Source: Hyphomicrobiales bacterium (GTDB lineage Bacteria > Pseudomonadota > Alphaproteobacteria > Rhizobiales > Xanthobacteraceae). From it: DNA of 47,184 nucleotides. The stretch spans positions 1-47,184 of the forward strand of contig JAGXAC010000004.1 of NCBI GenBank assembly GCA_019075925.1, written 5' to 3'. Under the pieces are notes generated by a model. That model was not told the DNA's origin and searched no databases. It saw only the letters and a list, made by a program, of their open reading frames with translations. The position numbers and the translations under genes are program-made. Positions 1 through 8,129 of the stretch are shown one piece after another (positions within the stretch are counted from its first letter, which is position 1; every line of letters starts with the position of its first letter).

Positions 1-89
1 CCTACGAGGCTATCTGCAAGGCATGGGCAGACGAGCCAGAGCGATTCAAGTACGATCCAACCCACCTCACTTCGGGACTGAACACCTAG
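1..89 (+). pseudogene. C-terminal remnant of a transposase, IS630-like (partial at window edge)
   Basis: The frame starting at base 3 is open from the window edge and ends YDPTHLTSGLNT followed by TAG. A tail of the type W..EPERF..DPTH...GLNT resembles the C terminus of IS630-family DDE transposases as I remember them. Only about 28 residues are visible, so family and integrity cannot be settled here. The stop codon lies at the junction with the oppositely oriented IS5-type fragment that follows, so two elements abut. The gene may be intact to the left of the window. Confidence 0.4.
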
Positions 90-381
90 GCAGACGGAGG
101 CAAGGAAGTTTCTGGCGAGTCTATCGTATCGGGTAGCGATGCGTCTGAAGTCCTTTAGCCGGCAGAAGGCGTTCTCGATGCGGTGGCGTTGCTTGTAGGA
201 CTTCTTGTCGAAGGTGAAGGGCTGCTTTCGGTTCGATTTGTTCGGAACAACGGGTTTGGTGCCACGCTCGCTGAGCCAATTCCGCAATTCAGCGCTGTCA
301 TAGGCTCGGTCGCCGAGCATCCTTATCATATCCTCCTCCAACACGAATTGGCGCAGCACGTTCACGGGCCGATCACTATAA
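90..381 (-). pseudogene. IS5-family transposase remnant (C-terminal part)
   Basis: The minus strand reads LGDRAYDSAELRNWL, then KPFTF-type spacing, then RHRIENAFCRLKDFRRIA and TRYDRLARNFLASVCL. This is the classic C-terminal half of an IS5-type DDE transposase: the second aspartate lies in GDRAYDS and the glutamate in the RIENAFCRLKDF helix. The N-terminal half with the first aspartate is absent. The frame also lacks its own stop and runs into the neighbouring transposase tail, so the copy is inactive. The ORF-track entry at 183-398 on the plus strand is a shadow of this fragment. Confidence 0.8.
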
Positions 382-673
382 AAATCTCACCGCGCTGACC
401 AACCGCGATGCCCACGCTCGCGACCTGCATAGCGTGCTCGGCCAGCCGACAGCCACCAATAACCAACCTCCTCAGTCCCATAAAGCATTGCTCTGTGCCA
501 TTCGCGACCGTTGTTGCACCGCGACGGTTTGATTGATGAGCGCTAGAGCGGGATGCGACCAGCGACGGTCCAGGTCCAAATCCGCCGGCATCAGACGAAC
601 GTCACCGCACGGTCCCGCATAGGCGCCAAACCGGCGCGCATAAAACTTCGGCGGTACTGGGAAGGGTTGTCTA
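382..673. other. Non-coding junction between IS remnants and the Ehr operon
   Basis: About 290 bases separate the transposase remnant from the end of the hydrogenase-like small subunit gene. I see no gene here with a convincing start and ribosome site. Bases 390-480 read open on the plus strand (DHYKNLTALTNRDAH and onward), which could be a scrap of a displaced coding sequence. The minus-strand frame just beyond the small-subunit stop is also open, but it has no recognisable family signature. The stretch is best regarded as mobile-element debris. Confidence 0.4.
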
Positions 674-1177
674 TCACAGTACTGTGAGCAATCCCCGAAG
701 TATTTGGACAGGTTGCGGTGGACACCCGCGGATATGCAGATCGACCGGTACGACGCGGCCGGCGCCACCAATGACGGCGTAGCTGCCGGAAAACAAGCCG
801 CCATCCGCCGCGCAATCTCCGATCGCGACGACCCATTTGGGATCAGGCATCGCGTTGTAGGTGCGCGCCAGCGCTTCACGCATATTTTTCGTGACCGGTC
901 CTGTTACCGTGAGGACGTCCGCATGGCGCGGCGAGGCGACAAAACGCAACCCAAAACGTTCAAGATCGTAGAAGGCGTTGTTGAGCGCGTGGATTTCCAG
1001 TTCGCAGCCGTTGCAAGAGCCCGCATCGACCGTGCGAATAGCAAGGCTGCGGCCGAGCCTACGCCGAGCCGCACGATCAACGCTGGCGGCCAATTCCGCC
1101 AGCGCCGTTTCGTCGATCGTCGGCGGCATTTCCGTCAACGGGCGATGGGTAAGGCTTTCAAACAGTGTCCTGCGCAT
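674..1177 (-). CDS. ehrS: Ehr/group 4 hydrogenase-like small subunit (NuoB/HyfI-like, EhrS)
   Basis: This 167-residue NuoB-family protein should carry the [4Fe-4S] cluster equivalent to N2 of complex I on the cytoplasmic arm of a membrane-bound complex. All four cluster cysteines are visible: two in SCNGCELE, one in IGDCAADGG and one in RGCPPQP. The start at 1177 (MRRTLFESL) is preferred over the ORF-track start at 1213 because TCTAGGA lies just upstream. It overlaps the last codons of the large-subunit gene, as expected for translational coupling. The protein ends soon after the GCPP motif (ILRGLLTVL), close to IS debris, so a slight 3' truncation is possible. No ferredoxin-type partner gene is seen. 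The ehr symbol is assigned from gene order and motif loss, not from a database match. Confidence 0.88.
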   Translation of the reverse strand: MRRTLFESLTHRPLTEMPPTIDETALAELAASVDRAARRRLGRSLAIRTVDAGSCNGCELEIHALNNAFYDLERFGLRFVASPRHADVLTVTGPVTKNMREALARTYNAMPDPKWVVAIGDCAADGGLFSGSYAVIGGAGRVVPVDLHIRGCPPQPVQILRGLLTVL

Positions 1178-1185
1178 CGCGATTC

Positions 1186-2697
1186 CTAGAGGTCGTGACC
1201 CGAATACGAGCAATTGAACGATTTGTTGCAGAGCGGGAAGTCGGCGACGATGTTACCTTCGATCGCGGCTTCAAGCAGCGGCCACTGAAACCATGATGGA
1301 TCGCGCAGGTGGCAGCGTTCGACACGCATGCTGTCGAGCCGGACCCAAACCATCACGTCGCCGCGAAATCCTTCGGTAAATCCGAGACCCTCACCAGTTA
1401 TTTCGGCAAGCGGTGTCGTGATCGGACCTTCGGGGAGGCGCCCGAGGATTTGTATGATCAGCCCAAGGCTCTGCTCGACTTCGCGGATACGGACCCAGAC
1501 GCGCGCATCGACATCACCCGCTGTCAACACGGGGACGGTAAAGTCGAGTTGGTCGTAAGGAGCATAGCCGGGTGTTTTGCGGGCGTCGAAATTGCGCGCG
1601 CTGGCGCGCCCGACATAACCGCCGGCGCCGAATTGCCGCGCCAGATGTGCGGTGACGATTCCGGTTCCGACGGTGCGGTCCTGCAGCGAGGCAGTGTTGT
1701 CGTAAAGCTCGACGAGCCGCGGAAAGCGCTCCCGGATGTCTTGCAGGGCGGCGCGGATGCCTGCGGCGCCATCAGCATCAAGATCGGCCACGACGCCACC
1801 GGGCACGATGCGATTCATCAACAGCCGATGGCCGAAAGCGGAATCGGCTGCTCGCAGCACGCGTTCGCGCAAGATGCCGCAGTGCGCATGCATCAGCGCG
1901 AACGAAGCATCGTTGCAGATTGCGCCGATATCGCCGAGATGATTGGCGAGCCGTTCCAATTCCGCCAGCAGTGCCCGCAGATATTGAGCGCGGGGCGGTG
2001 GCGTGATCTTGAGTGCGGCCTCGACCGCCTGTGCGAAGGCGAGGCCATAGGCAACAGTGCTATCGCCGGAGGTGCGGCCGGCAAGTTGTGCCGCGCGTTC
2101 GATGGTCGCCCCTGCCATGAGCGATTCGATGCCCTTATGGGCGTAGCCGAGGCGCTGTTCGAGCCGTGCGACGGTCTCGCCGCCGGCGGTAATGCGGAAG
2201 TGGCCGGGCTCGATGATTCCGGCATGCACGGGACCAACCGCAATCTGATGCAGGCTCTCGCCCTCCACTGGCAGAAACGTATACGCGGCGGGCCCGACCG
2301 ACCTTGCTTTGCGCGCGCCGAGCGGTTGCTGCACGTCCCAGAAACCGAGGTCGAGCCAGGGTCGCAGATCCGGTGCACCAACGGGTTCGAAACCATACAA
2401 ACTGGAAATCGTGCGTTCGAGGCGGATGGCGGGCGGATGAACGGCTCCGACTGAAGGAAATCTGCCGTTTAGACATTCAATGGTTGCGACAGCAATTTCG
2501 CCGGCCTGGCTCGTGATCGCCATGTGCACCGCCGGCACGGGGTCGCCGTCGCCCCAAAGTCCGAGCAGGGTGGCATGGCTTGCGGCGAGTTCTTGGGCAA
2601 TCTTTTGCCAGACATCAGCCGTCACGACGACGCGCGGCCATGGTCGATGCGCTGCGACCGCTTTGCCGTTCAGGAGAAGGTCAGCGAGAGGGGACAT
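1186..2697 (-). CDS. ehrL: Ehr/group 4 hydrogenase-like large subunit lacking NiFe cysteines (NuoC-NuoD fusion-like, EhrL)
   Basis: This 503-residue protein is built like HycE/HyfG: an N-terminal NuoC-like part (about residues 1-140) joined to a NuoD-like part. In true group 4 hydrogenases the NiFe site is held by an RxCGxC motif and a C-terminal DPCxxC motif. Here the first region reads RTSGDSTVAY (residues 208-217), with both cysteines replaced. The C-terminal region ends NKSFNCSYSGHDL, which has no CxxC pair. NiFe binding, and so hydrogen chemistry, is therefore not expected. The retained NuoD-like fold suggests a quinone-like or unknown redox site. The gene follows the HyfF-like gene by three bases and overlaps the small-subunit gene. 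The plus-strand ORF at 1309-2454 is a shadow. Confidence 0.9.
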   Translation of the reverse strand: MSPLADLLLNGKAVAAHRPWPRVVVTADVWQKIAQELAASHATLLGLWGDGDPVPAVHMAITSQAGEIAVATIECLNGRFPSVGAVHPPAIRLERTISSLYGFEPVGAPDLRPWLDLGFWDVQQPLGARKARSVGPAAYTFLPVEGESLHQIAVGPVHAGIIEPGHFRITAGGETVARLEQRLGYAHKGIESLMAGATIERAAQLAGRTSGDSTVAYGLAFAQAVEAALKITPPPRAQYLRALLAELERLANHLGDIGAICNDASFALMHAHCGILRERVLRAADSAFGHRLLMNRIVPGGVVADLDADGAAGIRAALQDIRERFPRLVELYDNTASLQDRTVGTGIVTAHLARQFGAGGYVGRASARNFDARKTPGYAPYDQLDFTVPVLTAGDVDARVWVRIREVEQSLGLIIQILGRLPEGPITTPLAEITGEGLGFTEGFRGDVMVWVRLDSMRVERCHLRDPSWFQWPLLEAAIEGNIVADFPLCNKSFNCSYSGHDL

Positions 2698-2700
2698 CGG

Positions 2701-4140
2701 CTATCCGAGCAGTCCGGCGACGTTCTGAAACCAAGCGACGAGCGCAGGCGGCATGTAGATGCCAGCAATGAGCACAAGGAAGAGGTGAGCAAACATCGGT
2801 ACATAGGAGGCCTGCGCCTTGGCGGCGGGCCCACGCGGCTCGCCGAAGGCAATGCTGTTGAGTCGCAGAAAAAGTCCGCCAAGCGCGACAAGAAGGCCGA
2901 GCACGAGCACAATTGCTAGGAGTGGCGCGCGGGCGAAAGTCGAACTGACGACCAGGAACTCGCTCATGAAAATACCAAGCGGCGGCAGCCCGGCGATGGC
3001 GACGACGCCGAGGATTAGTCCCCAACCAAGCAGCGGGTGTGTTTCGGTAAGGCCACCCATATCTGCGATGCGCTGTGTGCCCTTGACTTGGGCGACGTGA
3101 CCGACAGCAAAGAAAATCGCCGACTTCGTCAGCGAATGCATGGTCATGTGGAGCAGGCCAGCAAAATTGGCGAGCGGACCGCCCATGCCAAAGGCAAAGG
3201 TGATAATGCCCATGTGCTCGATGGACGAGTATGCGAATAGCCGCTTGATGTCGCGTCGGCGGTACAGCATGAACGCGGCGAATACGAGCGAGAGCAGTCC
3301 GAGCGAGACCATCAACGGGCCGGGCGCCAATGCGCCGGGGTTGGCCGCCAGCAGCATCTTGAAACGCAACAGCGCGTAGAGCGCGACGTTGAGGAGAAGG
3401 CCGGACAGCACTGCTGAGATCGGCGTCGGGCCTTCGGCATGCGCATCGGGAAGCCAAGCGTGCAGCGGCGCGAGCCCGACCTTGGTGCCATAACCGAGCA
3501 GCAAAAAAATAAAGGCGAGATCAAGCAACGCGGGATCGAAGGCACCAGCGCGCGTCACCAGCACGCTCCAAACCATAGCGTCGAGACCTTCGCCGACGAC
3601 CGGCCGCGCCGCCATATAGACCAGAATTGTGCCGAATAGCGCGAGCGCAATGCCGACGCTGCCTAGGATAAAGTATTTCCAGGCAGCTTCGAGCGCCTCG
3701 TGGGTGCGGTAGATGCCGACCATTAGCACCGTGGTCAGTGTAGCGATCTCGATCGCGACCCACATCAGCCCGATATTGTTGGCAACCAGCGCCAGATTCA
3801 TCGCAAACATCAGCACCTGATACATAGCGTGATAGAAGCGAACGAACGGTGGAGTCAGCCGACCGATGTCCAATTCGTGGCCGATATAGCTCGCGCTGAA
3901 CACGCTGGTGGTAAAGCCGACGAAGGTGGTGAGCACGATGAAAGTGGCGTTGAGATCGTCGACGATAAGGTAGGCGCCGGCCGCCGGGCGGCCGAAAAAC
4001 AACGACAGCGCGCACAGCAGTGTCAGCGCGGTTGCCAGCACGTTGATCCGCGCCGTCAGGCGATAACCGGGAAGCGCCGCCAGGAGCATCGCGGCGAACG
4101 CCGGAATCACCAGCACGGCGGTCACGGCATTGACGATCAT
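2701..4140 (-). CDS. ehrD: Ehr/HyfF-like antiporter-type membrane subunit (NuoN/M-like, EhrD)
   Basis: This 479-residue, strongly hydrophobic protein of the NuoL/M/N antiporter family has many predicted helices along its whole length. Diagnostic stretches are GYGTKVGLAPLHAWLPDAHA, containing the conserved lysine and histidine of the proton channel, and RRRDIKRLFAYSSIEHMGI. It should form part of the ion-translocating membrane arm. Its start ATG overlaps the stop of the HyfE-like gene (4137-4140, ATGA). The large-subunit gene begins three bases after its stop, so the genes are tightly coupled. Length and position fit HyfF of hydrogenase-4 and the equivalent Ehr subunit. Confidence 0.9.
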   Translation of the reverse strand: MIVNAVTAVLVIPAFAAMLLAALPGYRLTARINVLATALTLLCALSLFFGRPAAGAYLIVDDLNATFIVLTTFVGFTTSVFSASYIGHELDIGRLTPPFVRFYHAMYQVLMFAMNLALVANNIGLMWVAIEIATLTTVLMVGIYRTHEALEAAWKYFILGSVGIALALFGTILVYMAARPVVGEGLDAMVWSVLVTRAGAFDPALLDLAFIFLLLGYGTKVGLAPLHAWLPDAHAEGPTPISAVLSGLLLNVALYALLRFKMLLAANPGALAPGPLMVSLGLLSLVFAAFMLYRRRDIKRLFAYSSIEHMGIITFAFGMGGPLANFAGLLHMTMHSLTKSAIFFAVGHVAQVKGTQRIADMGGLTETHPLLGWGLILGVVAIAGLPPLGIFMSEFLVVSSTFARAPLLAIVLVLGLLVALGGLFLRLNSIAFGEPRGPAAKAQASYVPMFAHLFLVLIAGIYMPPALVAWFQNVAGLLG

Positions 4141-4802
4141 CGGTGCTCTCCGCGGAAGGAGTCCATCACCTGCACGTCGACCGTGTCGAAGCGCTCGCGG
4201 ATACGGAAAAGAAATATTCCAATCACGATAAATGCAATAAGGATCGAGAACGCGACGCTGATTTCGACGACGAGCGGCATGCCCTTGGCGCCCGTCGCCG
4301 CCAATACAAGTCCATTCTCCAGCGACATGAAGCCGACGACCTGGCCGACAGCATTACGCCGCGTCACCATCATGAGGAGACCCAACAGCACCACCGACAG
4401 AGCAAAAGCGAGGTCCTCCTGCGCGAGCCGCCCCGCCTGTTGCGTCACGCGCAGCATAACCACCAGAGACAGCGCAACCAGGCCCATGCCGGCCAGCATG
4501 GTCATCCCGATACTGACCACTTTCTCGATCCCGCGATGAATGCCGAGCCGCACGATGATGCGATGCAGGGCCACCGGAATCACCGCGGCCTTGAAGACGA
4601 GCGCAATCACGGCCGTCACATAAAGATGCGGAGCGTCCTGAATGAAGGCCTGCCAAGCGACCGACAACGCCAGTACCAGCGCATGTGCCGCATAGACGTT
4701 GAGAAGGGCGTAGAGGCGGTCCTGGTAAAGTTCGAGGAAACTGATCAGCACCAGCAAGCCGGCCAACATATGGGCGATGTCGAAATCGATCGGGCTCATC
4801 AC
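4137..4802 (-). CDS. ehrC: Ehr/HyfE-like membrane subunit (NuoK-like, EhrC)
   Basis: This 221-residue hydrophobic protein matches the size and hydropathy of HyfE of hydrogenase-4. The C-terminal half contains the NuoK-like stretch FMSLENGLVLAATGAKGMP, whose glutamate in a membrane helix is the conserved ion-path residue of NuoK. The C terminus (RIRERFDTVDVQVMDSF) is charged and probably cytoplasmic. The gene overlaps the preceding HyfC-like gene by four bases (ATGA at 4799-4802) and the following HyfF-like gene by four bases. It lies third in the cluster, as in hyf and ehr operons. Confidence 0.88.
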   Translation of the reverse strand: MMSPIDFDIAHMLAGLLVLISFLELYQDRLYALLNVYAAHALVLALSVAWQAFIQDAPHLYVTAVIALVFKAAVIPVALHRIIVRLGIHRGIEKVVSIGMTMLAGMGLVALSLVVMLRVTQQAGRLAQEDLAFALSVVLLGLLMMVTRRNAVGQVVGFMSLENGLVLAATGAKGMPLVVEISVAFSILIAFIVIGIFLFRIRERFDTVDVQVMDSFRGEHR

Positions 4803-5755
4803 AGGCCCCTCGACACGAACAAAAGCAGTGTCGCAAGTAGTCCGAGCATCAGCGCCGCGCCGAGGAATTCCGGGACGCGGAACACCCGCATTTTGGCGAC
4901 TGCGGTTTCAAACAGCGCCAAAAGGAAGCCGGCGATAGCGAGCTTGCCGACATAAGCGGCAACCCCGATGAACAATGCCGGCTTGGACGCACCGCTTGAT
5001 TCAATGCCCCAAGGTGCGAACAGGCAGGCGATCACCGATGCGTAAAGGATGAGCTTGAGCGAGGCGGCGAGCTCGATCAGCGCCAAGTGCCGTCCCGAAT
5101 ATTCGAGAACCATCGCCTCATGCACCATGGTCAACTCAAGGTGCGTGGCCGGATTATCGATCGGGATGCGGCCGTTCTCGGCGATCGCCACCATGACGAG
5201 GGCGACGAGCGCGAGCGCCAGCGAAACGCGCAAGCCCACGCCCGAGGAGCTCATGAAAGCCGCGATGCTGGAAAGCTGCGTCGAGCCGGCGATTAGCGCC
5301 AAGGTGAACACGATCATGATCATCGCCGGTTCGGCGAGCGACGCGATCATCATTTCGCGGCTTGAACCGATGCCGCCGAAGCTCGCGCCAACATCGAGAC
5401 CGGCGAGTGCGAGAAAAAATCGCGCGCCGCCGAGTAGCGCGATGATGGCGATAAGATCAGCGGACCAGGAGAACAGCAGCCCTGTGCGAAAAGTCGGCAC
5501 CAGAGACGCCGCAACCCAGGTCGCGGCGAAGACCAGATACGGAACGACGCGGAACAGCCAGGAGGCGCTCTCAGCCAACACCACGTCCTTGCGCGTGAGC
5601 CGGATGAGATCGCGATAAGGTTGAATGACCGGCGGTCCTTGCCGCCGCAGTAACCGCGCCTTCACTTTGCGTACGAAGCCGGTGAACAGCGGGGCCAGCA
5701 GCACCACCAGCAGCATTTGTACGCCCTGGATGGTCAGATCGCGGATCAGGACCAT
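4799..5755 (-). CDS. ehrB: Ehr/HyfC-like membrane subunit (NuoH-like, EhrB)
   Basis: This 318-residue NuoH/HyfC-family protein would anchor the peripheral arm to the membrane. Recognisable signatures are KARLLRRQGPPVIQPYRDL near the N terminus, FGGIGSSREMM in the middle, and ENGRIPIDNPATHLELTMVH, the acidic loop typical of NuoH-type subunits. The ORF track begins at 6073, but the first 106 residues there are a shadow of the HyfB-like gene. The true start is the ATG at 5755 (MVLIRDLTIQG), which overlaps the end of the upstream gene by ten bases. The stop overlaps the next gene by four bases. Confidence 0.9.
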   Translation of the reverse strand: MVLIRDLTIQGVQMLLVVLLAPLFTGFVRKVKARLLRRQGPPVIQPYRDLIRLTRKDVVLAESASWLFRVVPYLVFAATWVAASLVPTFRTGLLFSWSADLIAIIALLGGARFFLALAGLDVGASFGGIGSSREMMIASLAEPAMIMIVFTLALIAGSTQLSSIAAFMSSSGVGLRVSLALALVALVMVAIAENGRIPIDNPATHLELTMVHEAMVLEYSGRHLALIELAASLKLILYASVIACLFAPWGIESSGASKPALFIGVAAYVGKLAIAGFLLALFETAVAKMRVFRVPEFLGAALMLGLLATLLLFVSRGL

Positions 5756-7755
5756 ACGGCGAGCACCATAAGCAGAATGACCAGCGCGCCGAATACCAGC
5801 GTGAGGAACTGACGGATGGTGAGGAACTGCAGCCGGTTGAGCCTTTCGGCTGCACTCCCGACTGTGGCAGCAAGCGGGGCATAGAGGTAATCCCAGATGA
5901 GATCCCGCAACTCGACCTTGAGCCACGCCGGGCGTGTATCGCCGGGCGGCGGCATGCCGGCAACCTCGCGAGCCTGGAACACGACGCTGCCGAATACCCG
6001 CCGGATCGGCTGGGCAAAGCTCATTGCTGAATATTGGGTAGCCGGATTCGGATCGGGATAGCCGCAGTCCCATGCTGGCGCACGGCGCAATCGGTCGGAC
6101 GCGAAGCGATGGATCGCGGAGGCTGCGAGCGTCCCTGATATAATCATGAACAGGAACAACAGCAGTCCGTCATATGAGCTGCGGCTAGCAGCGATCGGAA
6201 TGATGGAGAGCCACTGCAATCCGCTCTGCGCCGGCATGCGGGCGCCGATCAGCGCGGAGCTCGCCGGCGCAATCGCATCGATGAACAAGCCCGGCAGGAT
6301 GCCGGCGACAAGGCACAGCGCCGCCAGAAGCATCATGGCTGCGAGCGAAAAGGAATCGGCCTCCACTGCTGCCTTTGCGGCTTGCGTTCTCGGCCGGCCG
6401 AGGAAAGTCACGCCATAGGCTTTGACGAAGCAAGCTGCCGCAAGAGCTGCCGACAATGCCAGCAATGCCCCGACGGCGGGCACCAACAGCTTGAGTCCCC
6501 ATGATGGCAGCTGCGGACTCAACAGGATGGCCTGGAACGTCAGCCACTCCGATACAAAGCCGTTGAGCGGTGGCAGAGCGGATATCGCCACGCAACCGAC
6601 CAGAAAGACGAACGCGGTCTGCGGCATTCGGTGGATGAGACCGCCGAGATGCTCCATGTCGCGCTCGCCGGTAGCGGCGAGCACCGCGCCGGAGCCGAAG
6701 AACAGCAGGCTCTTGAACAGCGAATGATTTAAAACATGGAGCAGCGCGGCAGTGAACGCCAATGCCGCTGCGAACGACATGTCGTACGCCTTGAATGCGA
6801 GCGCAAGACCGAGCCCGATGAAGACGATGCCTATATTCTCTACCGTGTGATAGGCGAGAAGGCGCTTGAGGTCGTGCTGCATGAGGGCGTAAAGCACGCC
6901 CATGACCGTGGTGACCCCGGCGAGCGTGAGCACAACAATGCTCCACCACCAGGCTGGCCCGCCGGCGAGTTCGAAGACGATGCGAATAAATCCGTAGACG
7001 GCAACTTTGGTCATCACGCCGCTCATCAGGGCAGAGACGTGGCTTGGCGCGGCAGGATGCGCGAGCGGCAACCAAACATGCAGCGGCACGATGCCGGCCT
7101 TCGAGCCCGCCCCGAACAGAACGAGCAGCATGGCCATCGCGCCGACGGCGGCGGACGGATGCGCGGCGCGCATCTGCGCAAAGGTATAGTGACCATCGGA
7201 CCCGGCGAGCAGGCCGAAGCCAAGCAGAAGGCAAAGCGTACCGAAACTCGCCATGACCAGGTAGATAAAGCCGGCGCGCACATTCTCGGGCACACGATGG
7301 TGCGCCATCACCAGTGCCCAAGACGTGAGCGACATGAACTCCCACGAAAGCAAAAAGGTGAAGGCATCGTCGGCCAGAACGACACACGTCATTCCGGTAA
7401 GGAACGCCGGGTAGAACGGCAGCACCCGCTCGGGTGCAGTTTCGTGCAGACCATGGCCGAGCGCGAACAAGCTCGCGCCGATCGCCCCAAGATCGACCAC
7501 GATCAGAAAGAATCCCGATAGCGCATCGAGACGAAAGTGCGCGCCGAGCCAGGGAATGCCGAGCGGCAATGCGATGGTTTCGGCTGGCGCGGCGGCGAGA
7601 AGATGAGCCAGCGAAGCAGCTAACGAGGCCACCGAAACGGCGAGACTGGCACCGTAGATAAGACGTGACGCAACCTGGACGGGTCGCGTCACGAGAGCAA
7701 ACGGGGCGAGTGCGAGAAGGAAAGCAGCACATATCAGAATGACTGCCAGCGTCAC
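5746..7755 (-). CDS. ehrA: Ehr/HyfB-like antiporter-type membrane subunit (NuoL-like, EhrA)
   Basis: This 669-residue protein has about fourteen or more membrane helices. It resembles HyfB/HycC and NuoL: GAGSKAGIVPLHVWLPLAHP carries the conserved lysine and histidine, MQHDLKRLLAYHTVENIGIV follows, and LPPLNGFVSEWLTFQAIL is the typical LPP-NGF-SE motif. It should be the distal ion-translocating subunit. Its ATG at 7755 overlaps the stop of the XRE regulator gene (ATGA at 7752-7755), so regulator and structural genes share one transcript. The two very long ORF-track entries in other frames across this region are shadows. Confidence 0.92.
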   Translation of the reverse strand: MTLAVILICAAFLLALAPFALVTRPVQVASRLIYGASLAVSVASLAASLAHLLAAAPAETIALPLGIPWLGAHFRLDALSGFFLIVVDLGAIGASLFALGHGLHETAPERVLPFYPAFLTGMTCVVLADDAFTFLLSWEFMSLTSWALVMAHHRVPENVRAGFIYLVMASFGTLCLLLGFGLLAGSDGHYTFAQMRAAHPSAAVGAMAMLLVLFGAGSKAGIVPLHVWLPLAHPAAPSHVSALMSGVMTKVAVYGFIRIVFELAGGPAWWWSIVVLTLAGVTTVMGVLYALMQHDLKRLLAYHTVENIGIVFIGLGLALAFKAYDMSFAAALAFTAALLHVLNHSLFKSLLFFGSGAVLAATGERDMEHLGGLIHRMPQTAFVFLVGCVAISALPPLNGFVSEWLTFQAILLSPQLPSWGLKLLVPAVGALLALSAALAAACFVKAYGVTFLGRPRTQAAKAAVEADSFSLAAMMLLAALCLVAGILPGLFIDAIAPASSALIGARMPAQSGLQWLSIIPIAASRSSYDGLLLFLFMIISGTLAASAIHRFASDRLRRAPAWDCGYPDPNPATQYSAMSFAQPIRRVFGSVVFQAREVAGMPPPGDTRPAWLKVELRDLIWDYLYAPLAATVGSAAERLNRLQFLTIRQFLTLVFGALVILLMVLAVWS

Positions 7756-8006
7756 GTCGGCGACCTCTTGAGCCGGACGCCACGCCCGCCGCTCTGGCTC
7801 GTCGCGCCATCGGATATCAGCTCGATGCCGAGCGCATCGAGGGCGGCGACGAGCTTCATCAGCGAATCCACATTGCCCCGGATCACGCCCTCGCTTGCCT
7901 CCATACGCTGGATGGTCGGCAGCGAAAGCCCGGCCGCTTCAGCGAGCTGGCGCTGGTCAATCCCGAGAAGCGCCCGCGAGGCGCGCAATTGCCCGGCTGT
8001 GATCAT
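7752..8006 (-). CDS. XRE-type helix-turn-helix regulator heading the Ehr operon
   Basis: An 84-residue protein with one lambda-repressor-type HTH (about residues 6-55): RASRALLGIDQRQLAEAAGL followed by SLPTIQRMEAS is the canonical XRE pattern. The remaining C terminus (about 25 residues) is basic and short, with no ligand-binding or protease domain. The gene is first in the minus-strand transcript and overlaps the HyfB-like gene by four bases, so it probably regulates the Ehr operon directly. Proteins of this size and pattern are also found as antitoxins, but no toxin-like gene sits beside it. Confidence 0.85.
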   Translation of the reverse strand: MITAGQLRASRALLGIDQRQLAEAAGLSLPTIQRMEASEGVIRGNVDSLMKLVAALDALGIELISDGATSQSGGRGVRLKRSPT

Positions 8007-8061
8007 TCGAGCCCACTAAATGTGACGATCCGAATCGACATTTTGACGCATAGAATATTGC

Positions 8062-8075
8062 TTGTGATGTATCAA
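8062..8075. promoter_or_regulatory. Imperfect FNR/FixK-like palindrome between Ehr operon and DUF983 gene
   Basis: The sequence TTGTGATGTATCAA keeps the outer TTG and TCAA of the FixK-type consensus TTG(A/C)-N6-(T/G)CAA and differs at one position. It lies in the 123-base divergent space between the XRE-Ehr operon (start 8006) and the DUF983 gene (start 8130). Its centre is about 62 bases from either start codon, so it could serve a promoter on either side. This is inference from pattern only. A better match occurs at 9340. Confidence 0.35.
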
Positions 8076-8129
8076 CCATTATTTTATGGTGTCCATACCT
8101 TACCTGGGGATCGCAACGAGCGCGAACAG

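Noticed and set aside
382-480. Open plus-strand frame reading DHYKNLTALTNRDAH
   Set aside because: It has no start or ribosome site and I cannot tie it to a family, so it is only noted as possible mobile-element debris.
1309-2454. Long plus-strand ORF of 381 residues opposite the large subunit gene
   Set aside because: It is the antisense shadow of the hydrogenase-like large subunit, with atypical composition and no family-like motif.
6185-7810. 541-residue minus-strand ORF in another frame of the HyfB-like gene
   Set aside because: Its arginine-rich, repetitive composition is typical of a frame-shifted GC-rich gene; the HyfB frame is unambiguous.
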